Shown: positions 28,961-38,649 of the stretch, piece by piece
How positions within the stretch are numbered: position 1 is the first letter of the stretch
Layout: every line of letters starts with the position of its first letter
From: Protula sp. h YS-2021
Taxonomy: Eukaryota > Annelida > Polychaeta > Sabellida > Serpulidae
Direction of reading: 5' to 3'
DNA length: 64,000 bases
Assembly (NCBI GenBank): GCA_949752745.1
Contig: OX457024.1
Coordinates: forward strand, 113,519,400-113,583,399
The notes under the pieces: generated by a model
The model's database searches: none
Told to the model about the DNA's origin: nothing
The model's input: only the letters and a program-made list of their open reading frames with translations
Program-made: the position numbers and the translations under genes

Positions 28961-29560
28961 TATATATGTGAAGAGAGAGGGAACAAAAAATAAAAAAGAC
29001 TGCCCGTCTGTCTGATGTGTGTTTGGAGAATGAGAAAGGCGAATAAAGAAAAGAGTGTATGGAGAGAGAGCTCCCATCTCAATGCTTGTTCGGTTTTAAT
29101 TGCTTCTACGGCAAGCCATTAGCGAGAAAGCAAAAAAAAAAAGATTGTCCGTTTGCCCCGTCTCCCATAGGTCTTATATATGTAGAGAGAGAGATAGAGC
29201 AAAAGAAAAAATGAGGGAAAAAATCATTGCTTGTTTGCCTGACTGTCGTGGATAGACAGAGCAAAAGAAAAAGTGTGGATAAAAAAGATCGCCACCGTTC
29301 GAAAGAGAGTGAAAGAGAGGCTGCGTTTGCTACCGTATTTGGAAAGCCGTCGCGGTGTGTGTGAGCTCTGGGTTAAAAATAGCGTCTCTTATTTAGGTCA
29401 CTTCTAATTGCCGCTACGGCAATCCATTAGTGAAGGTATGGGGTGAGAAAGCCGAAAAAAGATTGTTCGTTTGCCCCTCAGACGCCGTAGGTGTGATGGA
29501 GAGAGAGGGATAAAAATATAAAAAAAAAACGTATGTATGTGTGTCTATGTGTGTCTGTGT

Positions 29561-29603
<43 letters not shown>

Positions 29604-30595
29604 CGGTTTTCGTAGCCGCAATGCATGGAGAGTTCTCCCCCTTAAGGAGGCAATGGTTGCTCACTTTTAATTGCTGCTACGACAAGCCATTAGTGATGGG
29701 ATATGCGTGTAAAAGCCCTAAAAACACTTGTTTCCATAGTTTGGTTTGATGTGGGTGAAGAGGGATAAAAACTAAAAAAAAAAACAAAAAAAAAGGACTG
29801 TCTGGGTGTCCGTGTGTCTGGGTGTCCGTGTCTGGGTGTCCGTGTGTCTGGGTGTCCGTTGGGTTGGTTGCCATAGGTGTTACAAGAGTGAGAAAGCTTT
29901 AAAGAAAGGATTGTTGCTTGTATATGGTCGCAATGCATGGAGACCTCTCTTCCTTAAGGAAATGAGTGCTCATTTTTAATTGCTGCTACGGCAATCCATT
30001 AGTGATGGTGTGTGTGCTGGGAGAACGAGAAAAGCCCTAAAAAACAGTTGCTACCGCGATTTGGTGTGTGTGGAGAGAGAGGTAAAAAAAAAAAAACAAA
30101 AAAAAAGACTGTCCGTTTGTCCGAGTGTCCGTTTGTCGGGTAGTCCGTTTGTCCGGGTGTCCGTTTGTCCGACTGACCCGTTACCAGTCTGGTCTGGCGT
30201 GTGTTTGGAGAGAGAAAGCTAAAAAAAGAGTGGCCATTGCTTGTATACATACAGTGGCATGCGGCGGTGAGCCGTGAGTCAGCGGCTAAAACCATCATGG
30301 GCGGGGCTCACTAGGTAGCTGGGGGGGGGGGGCTCACTAGGTAGCTGGGCGGGGGGGGGGGGGGTCTGTCGACTAGCTCACCCATATAGATACAGTGTAT
30401 GCTGAAAGATTGCTGGGCCGGGGGGGGGGGGCTCACTAGGTAGCTGGGGGGGGGGCCACTTTTAGGCCACTGGCTCAACGACTAACCGTCCTCCCGGGGC
30501 ACTCTATGCAGGCTTAAGTCAATCTTTGCAATTCTGTGTGACGTCATTGATGGGTCAAAATACACAGCAGGCCAGCTCTAACCATGTCTCTATGA
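28961..30595. repeat. Degenerate low-complexity filler inside Polinton A
   Basis: Diverged descendants of the upstream satellite ('AAAGCTAAAAA', 'GTCCGTTTGYCCG', 'AATTGCTGCTACGGCAA.CCATTAG' at 29100, 29407, 29671 and 29980) alternate with a (GT)n run at 29536-29602, 'GTGTCTGGGTGTCC' repeats at 29805-29865, and G-runs up to 30460. No gene is supported. The recurring ATTGCTGCTACGGCAATCCATTAG block suggests a second, ~300-bp higher-order period. Confidence 0.7.
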
Positions 30596-30611
30596 ACCCT
30601 TTGCTGTCCGG

Positions 30612-30893
30612 GTGCTCCAGTGCTCAGGTTCTCGAGTGCTCGAGTGCTCGGGTGCTCAAGTGCTCGAGTGCTCAAGTGCTTGAGTGCTCGGGTGCTCGAG
30701 TGCTCGGGTGCTCGAGTGCTCGGGTGCTCGGGTGCTCAAGTGCTCAAGTGCTCGAGTGCTCGGGTGCTCGAGTGCTCGGGTGCTCGGGTGCTCAAGTGCT
30801 CAAGTGCTCGGGTGCTCGAGTGCTTGGGTGCTCAAGTGCTCGGGTGCTCGAGTGCTCGGGTGCTCAAGTGCTCGGGTGCTCGGGTGTCATTTT
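30612..30893. repeat. 10-bp minisatellite GTGCTCGRGT (A)
   Basis: Nearly thirty copies of a decamer alternating GTGCTCGAGT, GTGCTCGGGT and GTGCTCAAGT. All three frames are open only because the unit lacks stops. It ends 37 bp before the right TIR. Confidence 0.92.
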
Positions 30894-30929
30894 GTCCGGG
30901 CACCATTTTGTTCGGCTGCCCGTTTGACT

Positions 30930-31357
30930 GGTCGTTTGAATGGTTGCCCGTTTGAATGGTTGTTTGAATGGCCGCCCGTTTGAATGGCCGCCCACTCTCC
31001 ATATTACGTCATTATGACGTTCATATGACGTTCATATGACATTCATATGACCTCCATATGACCTCCATATCACCTCCATATCACCTCCATAACACGTCTA
31101 GATCACGTCAAAATGACGTCACTGTTTTAAAAACCCCATGGGGCTATCAAAACATCACGTGACGTCATTATGACGTCCATATGATAACCATATGGTAACC
31201 ATATGGTAACCATATGATAGCCATATGGTAACCATATGACGTCAATATGACGTCAATATGACGTCACTGTTTTAAAAACCCCATGGGGCTTTCAAAACAT
31301 CACGTGACGTCATTATGACGTCTCTTCCTGTTTTTAAACCCCCACTTTTACACTACT
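30930..31357. repeat. Right TIR of Polinton A
   Basis: Inverse of 10829-11262. It ends exactly at CACTACT, with TCTAGT following. It keeps the same CRE-like palindromes and the two direct internal blocks; the GGTTACCATATGG region differs by one repeat unit from the left copy. Confidence 0.93.
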
Positions 31358-31363
31358 TCTAGT
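31358..31363. repeat. Target-site duplication TCTAGT, right of Polinton A
   Basis: Direct copy of 10823-10828. Confidence 0.95.
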
Positions 31364-31382
31364 TGCAAGTTTCGATAAATAA

Positions 31383-31384
<2 letters not shown>

Positions 31385-31466
<82 letters not shown>
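31385..31466. repeat. (TATC)n microsatellite, probable LINE 3' tail
   Basis: About twenty TATC units with one TATT interruption. It begins 22 bp after the Polinton A target duplication, and with Polinton A removed it would lie about 240 bp after the end of the LINE ORF at 10610. Short tandem repeats at the 3' end are usual for CR1/Jockey-type LINEs. Confidence 0.8.
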
Positions 31467-32237
31467 AATGAACGCATGCGTTTTAAGTAGGCTACGCTTT
31501 CATGCATGTTATGCATAGGTATAATCGGCTACGTATTTTAAGCAGCTTCGTTTATTTTGTAAAACATGTAAAATTGTAGTCATAAAACTTTTTTTGAATT
31601 TATTGGTATCGTTATGAGTGAGAAATTTCTGTTTTAATAGGTCAATCTGTCCTCTTTTTTAACAAGATGCTTGGCTACGACTAATCTGCCAACACATAAA
31701 ATTTTAGGGCATTGGTTTATATATGCTTTGAGGTTTATTTTGATTGAGAATTTAAAAAAGATGGACAGATTGTGTCCATCTCTGATGCGAATTTCTCTGT
31801 TCTCATTAACTTCGTAGATGCTTTTTACACTAAGCCGCCAGTCCCGAAATAATGACAGGATGCGCATTCTTTGCTCAGTTCTTTGAAAAATAAAAATAAA
31901 AGAATGACCCGAACACTTCCATTCTTCTAGAGATGACGCGAAACCTCACCATTGCTGTATTGGATAGTTACAGTCTTTTCTTTGACGTTAAGAAGGACTG
32001 ACACATGATTTTAATGGTTTTAGAACCAAAGACGTTAGACCAATCTTGCAACAACATAACATTGAGCAAAAGCCATCACTTTTACTGAAATAAGATACGA
32101 TATTATAATTAAATTTTTAAAATAGTTATGCATGAATGCATATAGATGCCTTATTAGTTAGTTTCACAGTTTGGAGTTACTCATTTCTACACCATAATTT
32201 TCTATGTAATTTAACAGTTAGATCTCCCGAGAGACCA
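31467..32237. other. Host spacer between LINE tail and Harbinger remnant
   Basis: AT-rich DNA without recognisable genes or repeats. A 77-codon minus-strand ORF (31867-31634) has no recognisable similarity and is not called. Confidence 0.5.
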
Positions 32238-32543
32238 GTGGTCGTATTCACGAAAGTGTAAGTTTAAACTTAGAGGCAATCTAAGTGCAAAAATGTAAGA
32301 GTAAACTTAGATTCCCGTTGCTTAAACTTAGCGGTATTCACAAAATGTAATTTTAAACTTACACTCAAGTATAAGTTCAAAATTCTAAGTTTTACTTCGG
32401 ACCACACATAGATTTCTAAGTTCAATCCAACGCTATATTAAAATAGCCGGAGTGTTTTGTTTAGGAGGGAAAAGTGTTTCGAGATAGGAGTAATCCGTTT
32501 GAGGTTTACAGTGACGATGAACTCTTAACTCGATACAGATTTT
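32238..32543 (+). pseudogene. PIF/Harbinger-like element, left half, interrupted by Polinton B
   Basis: It begins GTGGTCGTATTCACGAA, the inverse of the terminus at 54058. From about 32465 a plus-strand frame reads 'VFRDRSNPFEVYSDDELL' and 'TRYRF', resembling the N-terminus of HARBI1-type transposases ('...DEFRxRFRL'). The frame is broken exactly at the Polinton B insertion and resumes at 53740. The 'AAGTTTAAACTTAG' repeats between 32270 and 32420 belong to its subterminal region. Confidence 0.65.
32538..32543. repeat. Target-site duplication GATTTT, left of Polinton B
   Basis: GATTTT precedes the TIR start AGTAGGGTGTAAATAAGAG and recurs at 53734-53739. Confidence 0.95.
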
Positions 32544-33141
32544 AGTAGGGTGTAAATAAGAGTTCTGCCCCACTTTTGGGGTAGAACTCTTAGAGTTCTG
32601 CCCCACATTGTAGATAAGAGTTCTGCCCCACTTTTGGGGTAGAACTCTTAGAGTTCTGCCCCACATTGTAGATAAGAGTTCTGCCCCACTTTTGGGGTAG
32701 AACTCTTAGAGTTCTGCCCCACATTGTAAATAAGAGTTCTGCCCCACATTGAGTTCTGCCCCACATTGAGTTCTGCCCCACATTGGGTGTAAGAGACGTT
32801 ACGATAGAGTGTGACGAAAGAAAACGTCATATGATGCAAGGATTGGGATTGCGAGCGATTGCGAGCGAAAAGTGTGTTTCCGGTGAAACGTTGTAGGTTG
32901 TACGTTGTGTGTACAATGGTATGGGGGCTTGTGAGGGGAAAAAGGTGTGGCGTGCCGAGAGGTCTCGAGTGAAAGGGTGTGTGTGCCGAGACGGGTGCGG
33001 AGACGGGTGCGGAGACGGGGTGGTTGGGGGGGGGAGTTGGACAGAGAGAGACAGAGAGAGACAGAGAGAGACAGAGACAGAGAGAGAGAGTTTTTTTTTT
33101 TAAAGCATTTCCCATTCTCATGCATACTTTCGAAACACGGT
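32544..33141. repeat. Left TIR of Polinton B
   Basis: 598 bp, inverse of 53085-53733. The outer part has ~58-bp repeats combining GAGTTCTGCCCCAC, TTTTGGGG and the near-palindrome AGAACTCTTAGAGTTCT (three full units, plus short GAGTTCTGCCCCACATT units). The inner part has 'GATTGCGAGC' repeats, 'ACGGGTGCGGAG' repeats, a (GAGACA)n run and the GCATTTCCCATTCTCATGCATAC edge shared with Polinton A. Confidence 0.93.
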
Positions 33142-33284
33142 GTCGATAGTTAATTGATCTTCAACATGAATTGTAAATTCCATTGTTGCATCCATTGCAA
33201 AGCACGTCCGTACTCTGGAAAAGTTCGAAAGCTCTGCAGGCAAATGCAGGCGGAGATGACGAAATGTGTGAAACGTCAGACCAC

Positions 33285-33412
33285 CCCCCCACCCTCCTTG
33301 TCAATACACAGAGTACAGAGTACAGAGTATTGACGACCACCCCCCCCCCCACCCCTCCCCCAAGAATCTGTGTTGTCGACCACCCCCCCCCCCCACCCCT
33401 CCCCCCAGAACT
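33285..33412. repeat. C-rich block inverted relative to 50195-50310
   Basis: 'CACCCTCCTTGTCAATACAC', three AGAGTAC units, C-runs and 'AAGAATCTGTGTTGTCGACC' occur here, and the same text occurs inverted at 50195-50310 and, in part, at 52132-52210. It lies upstream of the first plus-strand gene, so the two arms of the element have related promoter-side sequences. Confidence 0.85.
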
Positions 33413-33476
33413 CATATATAAGTGAGGCTGTTGTCAGTGTAGCCACCAGAGGTACACACACAAAGAGGTACACAAG

Positions 33477-34025
33477 ATGAACTCGCCAGCTATAGCCATA
33501 GATGACCTGAGCCGTTTCGAAGCCGATGAAGTAGTTAGGATTGTGATGCCGTTGATGGATAAGAAGGCAAAGGCTGAAGCAAAGGCTGAGATGAACTATG
33601 CTTTGGAGGAAGCTTTACAGTTTCCATCGGCAGTGGCGGCAGTGGCGGCAGTGGGGGCAGTGGCTCCGGTGGAGGAGAAGAAGACAGTGAGAGTGCGGAG
33701 GAAGAACGGAGAGATGGTGACGCTAACAACGGAATGTTACAAGTGCTGGGTGTGGTTGGAGTATGAGGGGCAGCCGCACAATTGCCCGGTGAAGCACAAC
33801 GCCCCGCGACATTACTGTTGTAAAACGTGTGGTGGATTGCTACCCTACAAGTTCACAGCGAGATTGCTAGGACAGGAGTCGTGCACAGATTGCTGGTGGT
33901 GCGGGGCAACGCTGAAGAACTTTGGTTATTATAACTTTCATCCGTTCCGATGCTCGAGGAGGCCGTTTACAATGAATCAATTCTACCGCTACCAGTGCGA
34001 CTGCGGAGAGCCAACGTGTTGGTGA
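33477..34025 (+). CDS. Conserved Cys-rich zinc-binding protein (B)
   Basis: 182 residues. The C-terminal ~115 match the 117-residue protein of Polinton A, with every Cys and His of the CYKCW/HNCP/HYCCKTCGG/CTDCWWCG/YQCDC series kept. The extra N-terminus has an acidic amphipathic helix and an Ala/Val repeat. A TATATAAG box at 33413-33421 precedes it by about 60 bp. Unlike in copy A there is no hairpin after the stop; instead a 24-bp inverted copy of the start-codon region lies at 34180-34203. The function is unknown. Confidence 0.8.
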   Translation: MNSPAIAIDDLSRFEADEVVRIVMPLMDKKAKAEAKAEMNYALEEALQFPSAVAAVAAVGAVAPVEEKKTVRVRRKNGEMVTLTTECYKCWVWLEYEGQPHNCPVKHNAPRHYCCKTCGGLLPYKFTARLLGQESCTDCWWCGATLKNFGYYNFHPFRCSRRPFTMNQFYRYQCDCGEPTCW

Positions 34026-34179
34026 AGATCATGGACGGAGGGGGGGGGGGGTACATCAGCGCTGTGTTGAACGTTTTGAACTTTAGACATTTTATTAGTT
34101 TGTGAATGACATTTGCATTTTTTTTTAACGTTAAATTGTTTAATATATTTTATCACAGACTCTATGTGTTTATAGTGTT

Positions 34180-34203
34180 GCGAGTTCATCTTGTGTACCT
34201 CTT
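34180..34203 (-). repeat. Perfect 24-bp inverted copy of an upstream start-codon region
   Basis: These 24 bp are the exact reverse complement of 33463-33486, which spans the end of the 5' UTR, the ATG at 33477 and the next two to three codons of the zinc gene. In a transcript reaching this point the two would pair across the whole gene and bury the start codon. Confidence 0.85.
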
Positions 34204-34413
34204 ATGTTTAACGTTTTTTTTTTTTGGTTATCTTTTTAGCATTTAACGTTAAATTGGTTTAATTTTTATTTTTTACATTTAACGCTAACTTGTTTAATAT
34301 TGTATGAAAATATTTGTGGTTTATCTTATAGTTAAGTGGAAAAAGTATTGTTAGATGTTGAGAAGCAAGAATAAAAATTGTTTTTACTTTCAAAAAGCCT
34401 CTTTGTGTGCGTG

Positions 34414-34422
34414 TATATAAAA
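34414..34422 (+). promoter_or_regulatory. TATA box of PolB (B)
   Basis: TATATAAAA followed by a G-run, 82-90 bp upstream of the ATG at 34504. Confidence 0.7.
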
Positions 34423-34503
34423 GGGGAGGGGGGGGGAAACATCACATCAGTCTTTAGTAGTTGACGGCGGTAGCAGCAGCGGCGCAGCGCAGCAACAACA
34501 AGG

Positions 34504-37500
34504 ATGGCTATGAATTCAGACACATCAGTGTTTTGTCATGAGTGCAAACGGACATTTCCATTTCTGGACTTGTATGTGGCACATACATGTAAACCAGCAA
34601 GGTTGAAACGTGCTATAGAAGAGCTTGTTCAGCAGATAGAAGTGAAGAGACAAAAGACGATGGAAGATAGCATTATCAGACCTGATCCGTTCCTCTGCGG
34701 TGAATGTGTAAAGATATTTGCATCTATGGAAGCGTTTGACACACATGTATGCAGGATGCTTCCAAAGACAGTACAAGTAGGGAGAGGGAGAAGAGTGAGT
34801 CTTGGTGAAAATGCACAGGAAAGACGGTTTGAGCCTGAAGATGGATCGGATTTATTACTTGAAATGCGGCAACAAGAGAATCGGATTAAGAGACATTTGT
34901 TGGAGACCTTAAACCATGGCATGAAATGGTACATTGTCGTGCATGCACGCTTCAAGAAACTGACGGCGAATGCTGAAGGTGTGATGGTAGAACAAGTGGA
35001 TAATGCTTTTATCAGCAGTCGAACCTATATAGCTTACAACCCAGAGGATATTGAACAGGACTTGCCAGAAGCCTATAAAGAATTGTTTACCAAGTTTGAT
35101 GAACATGAGCGACAAGGGTCTGGCTGGGAGTTGGATAACATCCTGTATATTGAAGTGCATACAGCTACATCAGCACCTCTGGAAGCGAGCAGTTATATCA
35201 AACTGCCGAAGAGAGTGAAGGATACAAAGGCTGTGTTAAACATTAAGAATAAAGACAACAAGTGTTTCTTATGGTCAGTATTGGCTCACCTTCACCCTTC
35301 AACAAGCAATAACCCACAGCGTGTGCATCTATACAAGGTATTTGAGAATGAATTGAAGGTGGAAGGCATGACATTTCCGACACCGACTAAGGACATTCCA
35401 AAATTTGAAAAGGAGAATGATGTGTCCATCAACGTGTTTGGATATGAACAGGATGTCGTTGTTCCGATACAACTGAGTCGAAACACCAGCACCAACAGCG
35501 CCAACAGTGTGAGAGAAATCAACTTACTTTTGATTAGCAATGACAAGACAAGGCATTATTGTCTCATCAAGAATTTCAGCAGACTGATGGCTTATCGTAC
35601 CAAGTATAATGGAGCAATGTTTTATTGTTTCAACTGCCTTCACGGGTTTAAGCGACAAGATCTGTTAGACAAGCATCGCGAAGTGTGTGGCAAGCATGGA
35701 GCGCAACGTTTATCATTTCCCAAGGAACCCTTTATCAAGTTTAAGAATGTAGCCAAACAACAGCGAGTCCCTTTTGTGATTTATGCCGACTTTGAATGTT
35801 TCACGAAAAAGCATGAAGAAGTGAGGTACCAGCATCACCGTCCAAACAGCTTTGCCTATGTGGTTGTGAGTCAGTATGAGACACGCGCCCCAGTCCTGTA
35901 TCGAGGAGACAATGCTGTGAAAGTCTTTTTAGACCATATGGTGACTGAGCGTGATCGTATTGTGCACGGTTTACAACAGCCAAAGGAGATGGTGATGACT
36001 CGCGCAGACAAAGAGGATTTCAGGACTGCGGTCGACTGCTACATTTGTCATGAGCCTCTAGGAGCAGATCGTGTGAGAGATCATGATCATATCAATGGCA
36101 AATACCGTGGAGCTGCACATAGTGAATGCAATTTGCAATTTCGATTTCGAAAGGATCAGCAGGGGGATAAAGATTCGTTTATCATCCCTGTCTTTTTCCA
36201 CAATTTGCGAGGCTATGACAGTCATTTGATCATGGAGGAAATTGGAAAGTTCAAAGATGAAACGCTTACGGTCATTCCCAACACCGTTGAGAAATATATT
36301 GCATTCACCATGAGCAATCTGAAATTTACGGACAGCTTTCAGTTCATGAGTACGTCTCTACAGAAGTTGGTCTCCAACCTGGCGGCAGAAGGGAAAGAGA
36401 ACTTTTATCACATGACCTCTCACATTCATGATAGCGACCAGCAAGAGTTACTGTTGAGAAAGGGAGTGTACCCCTACGATTACGTGGATGAGCCATCCAA
36501 GTTTGCTGAAACACAACTGCCGTCCAAGGACAAGTTTTACAGTCAGCTTAGTGAAGAAGGCATTAGTGATGAGGATTATGTACATGCACAGAAGGTGTGG
36601 GAGACATTCCACTGTACTACATTTGGCGACTACCATGACTTGTACCTGAAATCGGATGTGTTACTGCTGGCTGACGTGTTTGAAAACTTTCGTCACGTAT
36701 GTCTCAACACCTATGAATTGGATCCTGCCCACTACTATACAGCGCCAGGCCTGTCGTGGGATGCGATGCTAAAAGCGACAAAGGTGAAGTTGGAATTGAT
36801 CAATGACATTGACATGTACCAAATGGTTGAACAAGGCTTACGTGGAGGAATATCTGTCATCACACACAAGTATGCGAAAGCAAATAACCCCTACGTAGCA
36901 GAGTATGATCCCACGAAACCGACCCATTACCTGATGTACCTGGATGCGAACAACCTGTACGGCTGGGCCATGTCACAAAGCATGCCGGAAAATGGATTCA
37001 TGTGGGTGAACGAGCCAGAATCCATTGACTTCATGGAAGTGGATGAAGATGACGAGATTGGTTACATTTTAGAAGTGGATTTGGAATACCCACAGACCAT
37101 TCATGATCGTCATAATCACTACCCAGTGGCTCCAGAACGGAAATGTGTGAAGGTGGGAGAATTGTCAGAACATAGTGAGAAGCTACGGAAAGATCTCAAC
37201 ATGAAAGGCAAACTTAGTGAAAAGCTTATTCCCAACTTGTGTGACAAGAAGAAATATGTACTTCATTATAGAAATTTACAGCAATATGTGTCACTGGGAT
37301 TGGAAGTCACGAAGGTGCATCGTGCCATCATGTTTGCACAGAGCAAATGGTTAGCGAAATACATCTCGTTGAACACGGAAAAGAGAAAGTTAGCCAAGAA
37401 CCCGTTTGAGAAAGATTTTTTCAAATTGATGAACAACTCTGTGTTTGGCAAAACCATGGAAAATGTGAGAAAACGCATCAATGTGGAACTCGTTCACCAG

Positions 37501-38214
37501 GAAAAGCGGTTCAAGAAAGTTGTAGCCAAACCGTCATTCCACCAATTTAGAATTTTCAACGAAGATTTGACCGCGATACATTTACACAAAGTGGATTTGC
37601 TTCTGGATAAGCCCATTCAAGTCGGCTTCGCCATTCTTGACCTCAGCAAAGTGCTCATGTTTGACTTTCATTACAACTACATCATGACCAAGTATCCCGA
37701 CGCCAAGTTGTTGTTCAGCGACACCGACAGTCTATGTTACGACATAGAAACGGATGATATCTACAAGGATATGCAGGAAGATGCCGACTTGTTCGACACA
37801 AGTGACTATCCCCCCAATCATTTCCTGCATTCCAACGTGAACAAGAAAGTGCTTGGGAAAATGAAAGATGAGACGGCAGGCATTCCCACTGAAGAGTTTG
37901 TTGGACTTCGGCCGAAAATGTACAGCATGATGTATGGTGGGAAAGAAAAACATACGGCTAAAGGTATCACTTACGCGTGTCAAAGACGGATGAAACATGA
38001 GCAGTATAAAGACAGTTTGTTCAACCAAACGCAGATGATGGTGACAGGACACACCATTCGAAGCTATGACCACCAGATTTTCCCGGAGAAGTTGAGGAAA
38101 GTAGCTCTCTCCCCCTTTGATGATAAGCGATACGTGTTGAATGATGGCTATTCCACTTTGGCGCATGGGCATTACAATATCAGGGCGGCGGCAGCAGCGG
38201 CAGCAACAGTATAA
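34504..38214 (+). CDS. Protein-primed family B DNA polymerase (B)
   Basis: 1236 residues, intact. Two diverged N-terminal zinc modules (CHECKRTFPF...HTC and CGECVKIFAS...HVC) replace the four amplified ones of copy A. From 'QVGRGRRVSLGENAQERRF' onward it is closely similar to copy A throughout. Exo I YADFECF (~429), the CYICHEPL...HDHINGKYRGAAH zinc/HNH-like insertion (~513-545), Exo II, Exo III YLKSDVLLLAD, motif A DANNLYG (~814), motif B NNSVFGK (~976) and motif C SDTDS (~1071) are present. Its TAA stop lies inside the next gene's TATA box. Confidence 0.95.
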   Translation: MAMNSDTSVFCHECKRTFPFLDLYVAHTCKPARLKRAIEELVQQIEVKRQKTMEDSIIRPDPFLCGECVKIFASMEAFDTHVCRMLPKTVQVGRGRRVSLGENAQERRFEPEDGSDLLLEMRQQENRIKRHLLETLNHGMKWYIVVHARFKKLTANAEGVMVEQVDNAFISSRTYIAYNPEDIEQDLPEAYKELFTKFDEHERQGSGWELDNILYIEVHTATSAPLEASSYIKLPKRVKDTKAVLNIKNKDNKCFLWSVLAHLHPSTSNNPQRVHLYKVFENELKVEGMTFPTPTKDIPKFEKENDVSINVFGYEQDVVVPIQLSRNTSTNSANSVREINLLLISNDKTRHYCLIKNFSRLMAYRTKYNGAMFYCFNCLHGFKRQDLLDKHREVCGKHGAQRLSFPKEPFIKFKNVAKQQRVPFVIYADFECFTKKHEEVRYQHHRPNSFAYVVVSQYETRAPVLYRGDNAVKVFLDHMVTERDRIVHGLQQPKEMVMTRADKEDFRTAVDCYICHEPLGADRVRDHDHINGKYRGAAHSECNLQFRFRKDQQGDKDSFIIPVFFHNLRGYDSHLIMEEIGKFKDETLTVIPNTVEKYIAFTMSNLKFTDSFQFMSTSLQKLVSNLAAEGKENFYHMTSHIHDSDQQELLLRKGVYPYDYVDEPSKFAETQLPSKDKFYSQLSEEGISDEDYVHAQKVWETFHCTTFGDYHDLYLKSDVLLLADVFENFRHVCLNTYELDPAHYYTAPGLSWDAMLKATKVKLELINDIDMYQMVEQGLRGGISVITHKYAKANNPYVAEYDPTKPTHYLMYLDANNLYGWAMSQSMPENGFMWVNEPESIDFMEVDEDDEIGYILEVDLEYPQTIHDRHNHYPVAPERKCVKVGELSEHSEKLRKDLNMKGKLSEKLIPNLCDKKKYVLHYRNLQQYVSLGLEVTKVHRAIMFAQSKWLAKYISLNTEKRKLAKNPFEKDFFKLMNNSVFGKTMENVRKRINVELVHQEKRFKKVVAKPSFHQFRIFNEDLTAIHLHKVDLLLDKPIQVGFAILDLSKVLMFDFHYNYIMTKYPDAKLLFSDTDSLCYDIETDDIYKDMQEDADLFDTSDYPPNHFLHSNVNKKVLGKMKDETAGIPTEEFVGLRPKMYSMMYGGKEKHTAKGITYACQRRMKHEQYKDSLFNQTQMMVTGHTIRSYDHQIFPEKLRKVALSPFDDKRYVLNDGYSTLAHGHYNIRAAAAAAATV

Positions 38215-38216
38215 AA
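38210..38216 (+). promoter_or_regulatory. TATA box overlapping the PolB stop codon (B)
   Basis: TATAAAA includes the stop TAA (38212-38214), as at the equivalent site in Polinton A. Confidence 0.7.
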
Positions 38217-38290
38217 GGAGGTGGGGGGGGACTCACCAAAAACTTCAGAGTGAGTTGAGGGTGTGAACATGATCTGCAACAACAACGGAT

Positions 38291-38635
38291 ATGGATACTC
38301 TAGCAGATACGGTGAAAGACTTGAACGTGAACAATCCCACCACCACCACCACCACCACCACTATCAAGAAATTAAAAGTGGAGACGGCGACACCACCACC
38401 ACCACCACAGTCGTGGGATGGAATGCTTTCTCTAGGCAATGGAAAGTATATCAAGATTATGAAACAAAGCGATGAAGGTGTGGTGAACATTCGCAAGTAC
38501 CTCAGAGATGAGGGGACTGGAAGGAACCGTCCTACGAAAAAGGGTATCTTGCTGACCATACCTGAATGGAAAATGTTGAAGAAGCAGGTGAAAGAAGTGG
38601 ATAAAAGGCTTCGCAGACAAGACGACAACGCATAA
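38291..38635 (+). CDS. PC4/SUB1-like single-stranded-DNA-binding protein (B)
   Basis: 114 residues; the PC4 core from 'LGNGKYIKIMK' to 'VDKRLRRQ' is almost identical to copy A. The linker holds a Thr run (eight) and a Pro run (five), from expansions of ACC/ACA and CCA codons. An out-of-frame ATG at 38269, equivalent to the start used in copy A, opens a different frame (to 38475), so initiation must skip it or the copy has lost its original start. As in A, the next gene follows within 15 nt. Confidence 0.85.
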   Translation: MDTLADTVKDLNVNNPTTTTTTTTIKKLKVETATPPPPPQSWDGMLSLGNGKYIKIMKQSDEGVVNIRKYLRDEGTGRNRPTKKGILLTIPEWKMLKKQVKEVDKRLRRQDDNA

Positions 38636-38649
38636 CCAGGTAAACCATC

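Larger units (their letters stand above)
10829..31357 (+). mobile_element. Polinton/Maverick element A (adintovirus-like), complete length with broken genes
   Basis: A 20,529-bp element bounded by inverted repeats beginning AGTAGTG and by the duplication TCTAGT. It encodes protein-primed PolB, RVE integrase with chromodomain, FtsK/HerA-type ATPase, adenain-type protease, hexon-like and penton-like capsid proteins, and about fifteen small genes. That set defines virus-like Polintons. The plus-strand block (12300-18287) and the minus-strand block (18438-26768) converge near 18290-18440. In-frame stops occur in the major capsid gene and in two small genes, so it is a decaying copy. It was inserted in the 3' region of a LINE. 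Confidence 0.97.
34026..34503. other. AT-rich spacer with AACGTTAAATTGTTTAAT repeats (B)
   Basis: Units of 'TTTAACGTTAAATTG.TTTAAT' occur at about 34127, 34240 and 34281. They are easily melted and include the palindrome AACGTT. The spacer also holds the inverted start-codon copy (34180-34203) and the PolB TATA box (TATATAAAA, 34414-34422). No gene. Confidence 0.6.

Noticed and set aside
28150..30893. Possible CRISPR-like array in Polinton A
   Set aside because: Repeats are directly adjacent and lack unique spacers of constant length; this is satellite DNA in an animal genome.
30526..30983. Three overlapping Cys/Ser-rich ORFs
   Set aside because: They are all translations of the 10-bp GTGCTCGRGT minisatellite in different frames.
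32648..33121. 157-codon ORF in the left TIR of Polinton B, with a mirror copy at 53101-53571
   Set aside because: The identical frame occurs in both TIRs simply because they are inverted copies; it consists of TIR repeats and (TC)n translation.
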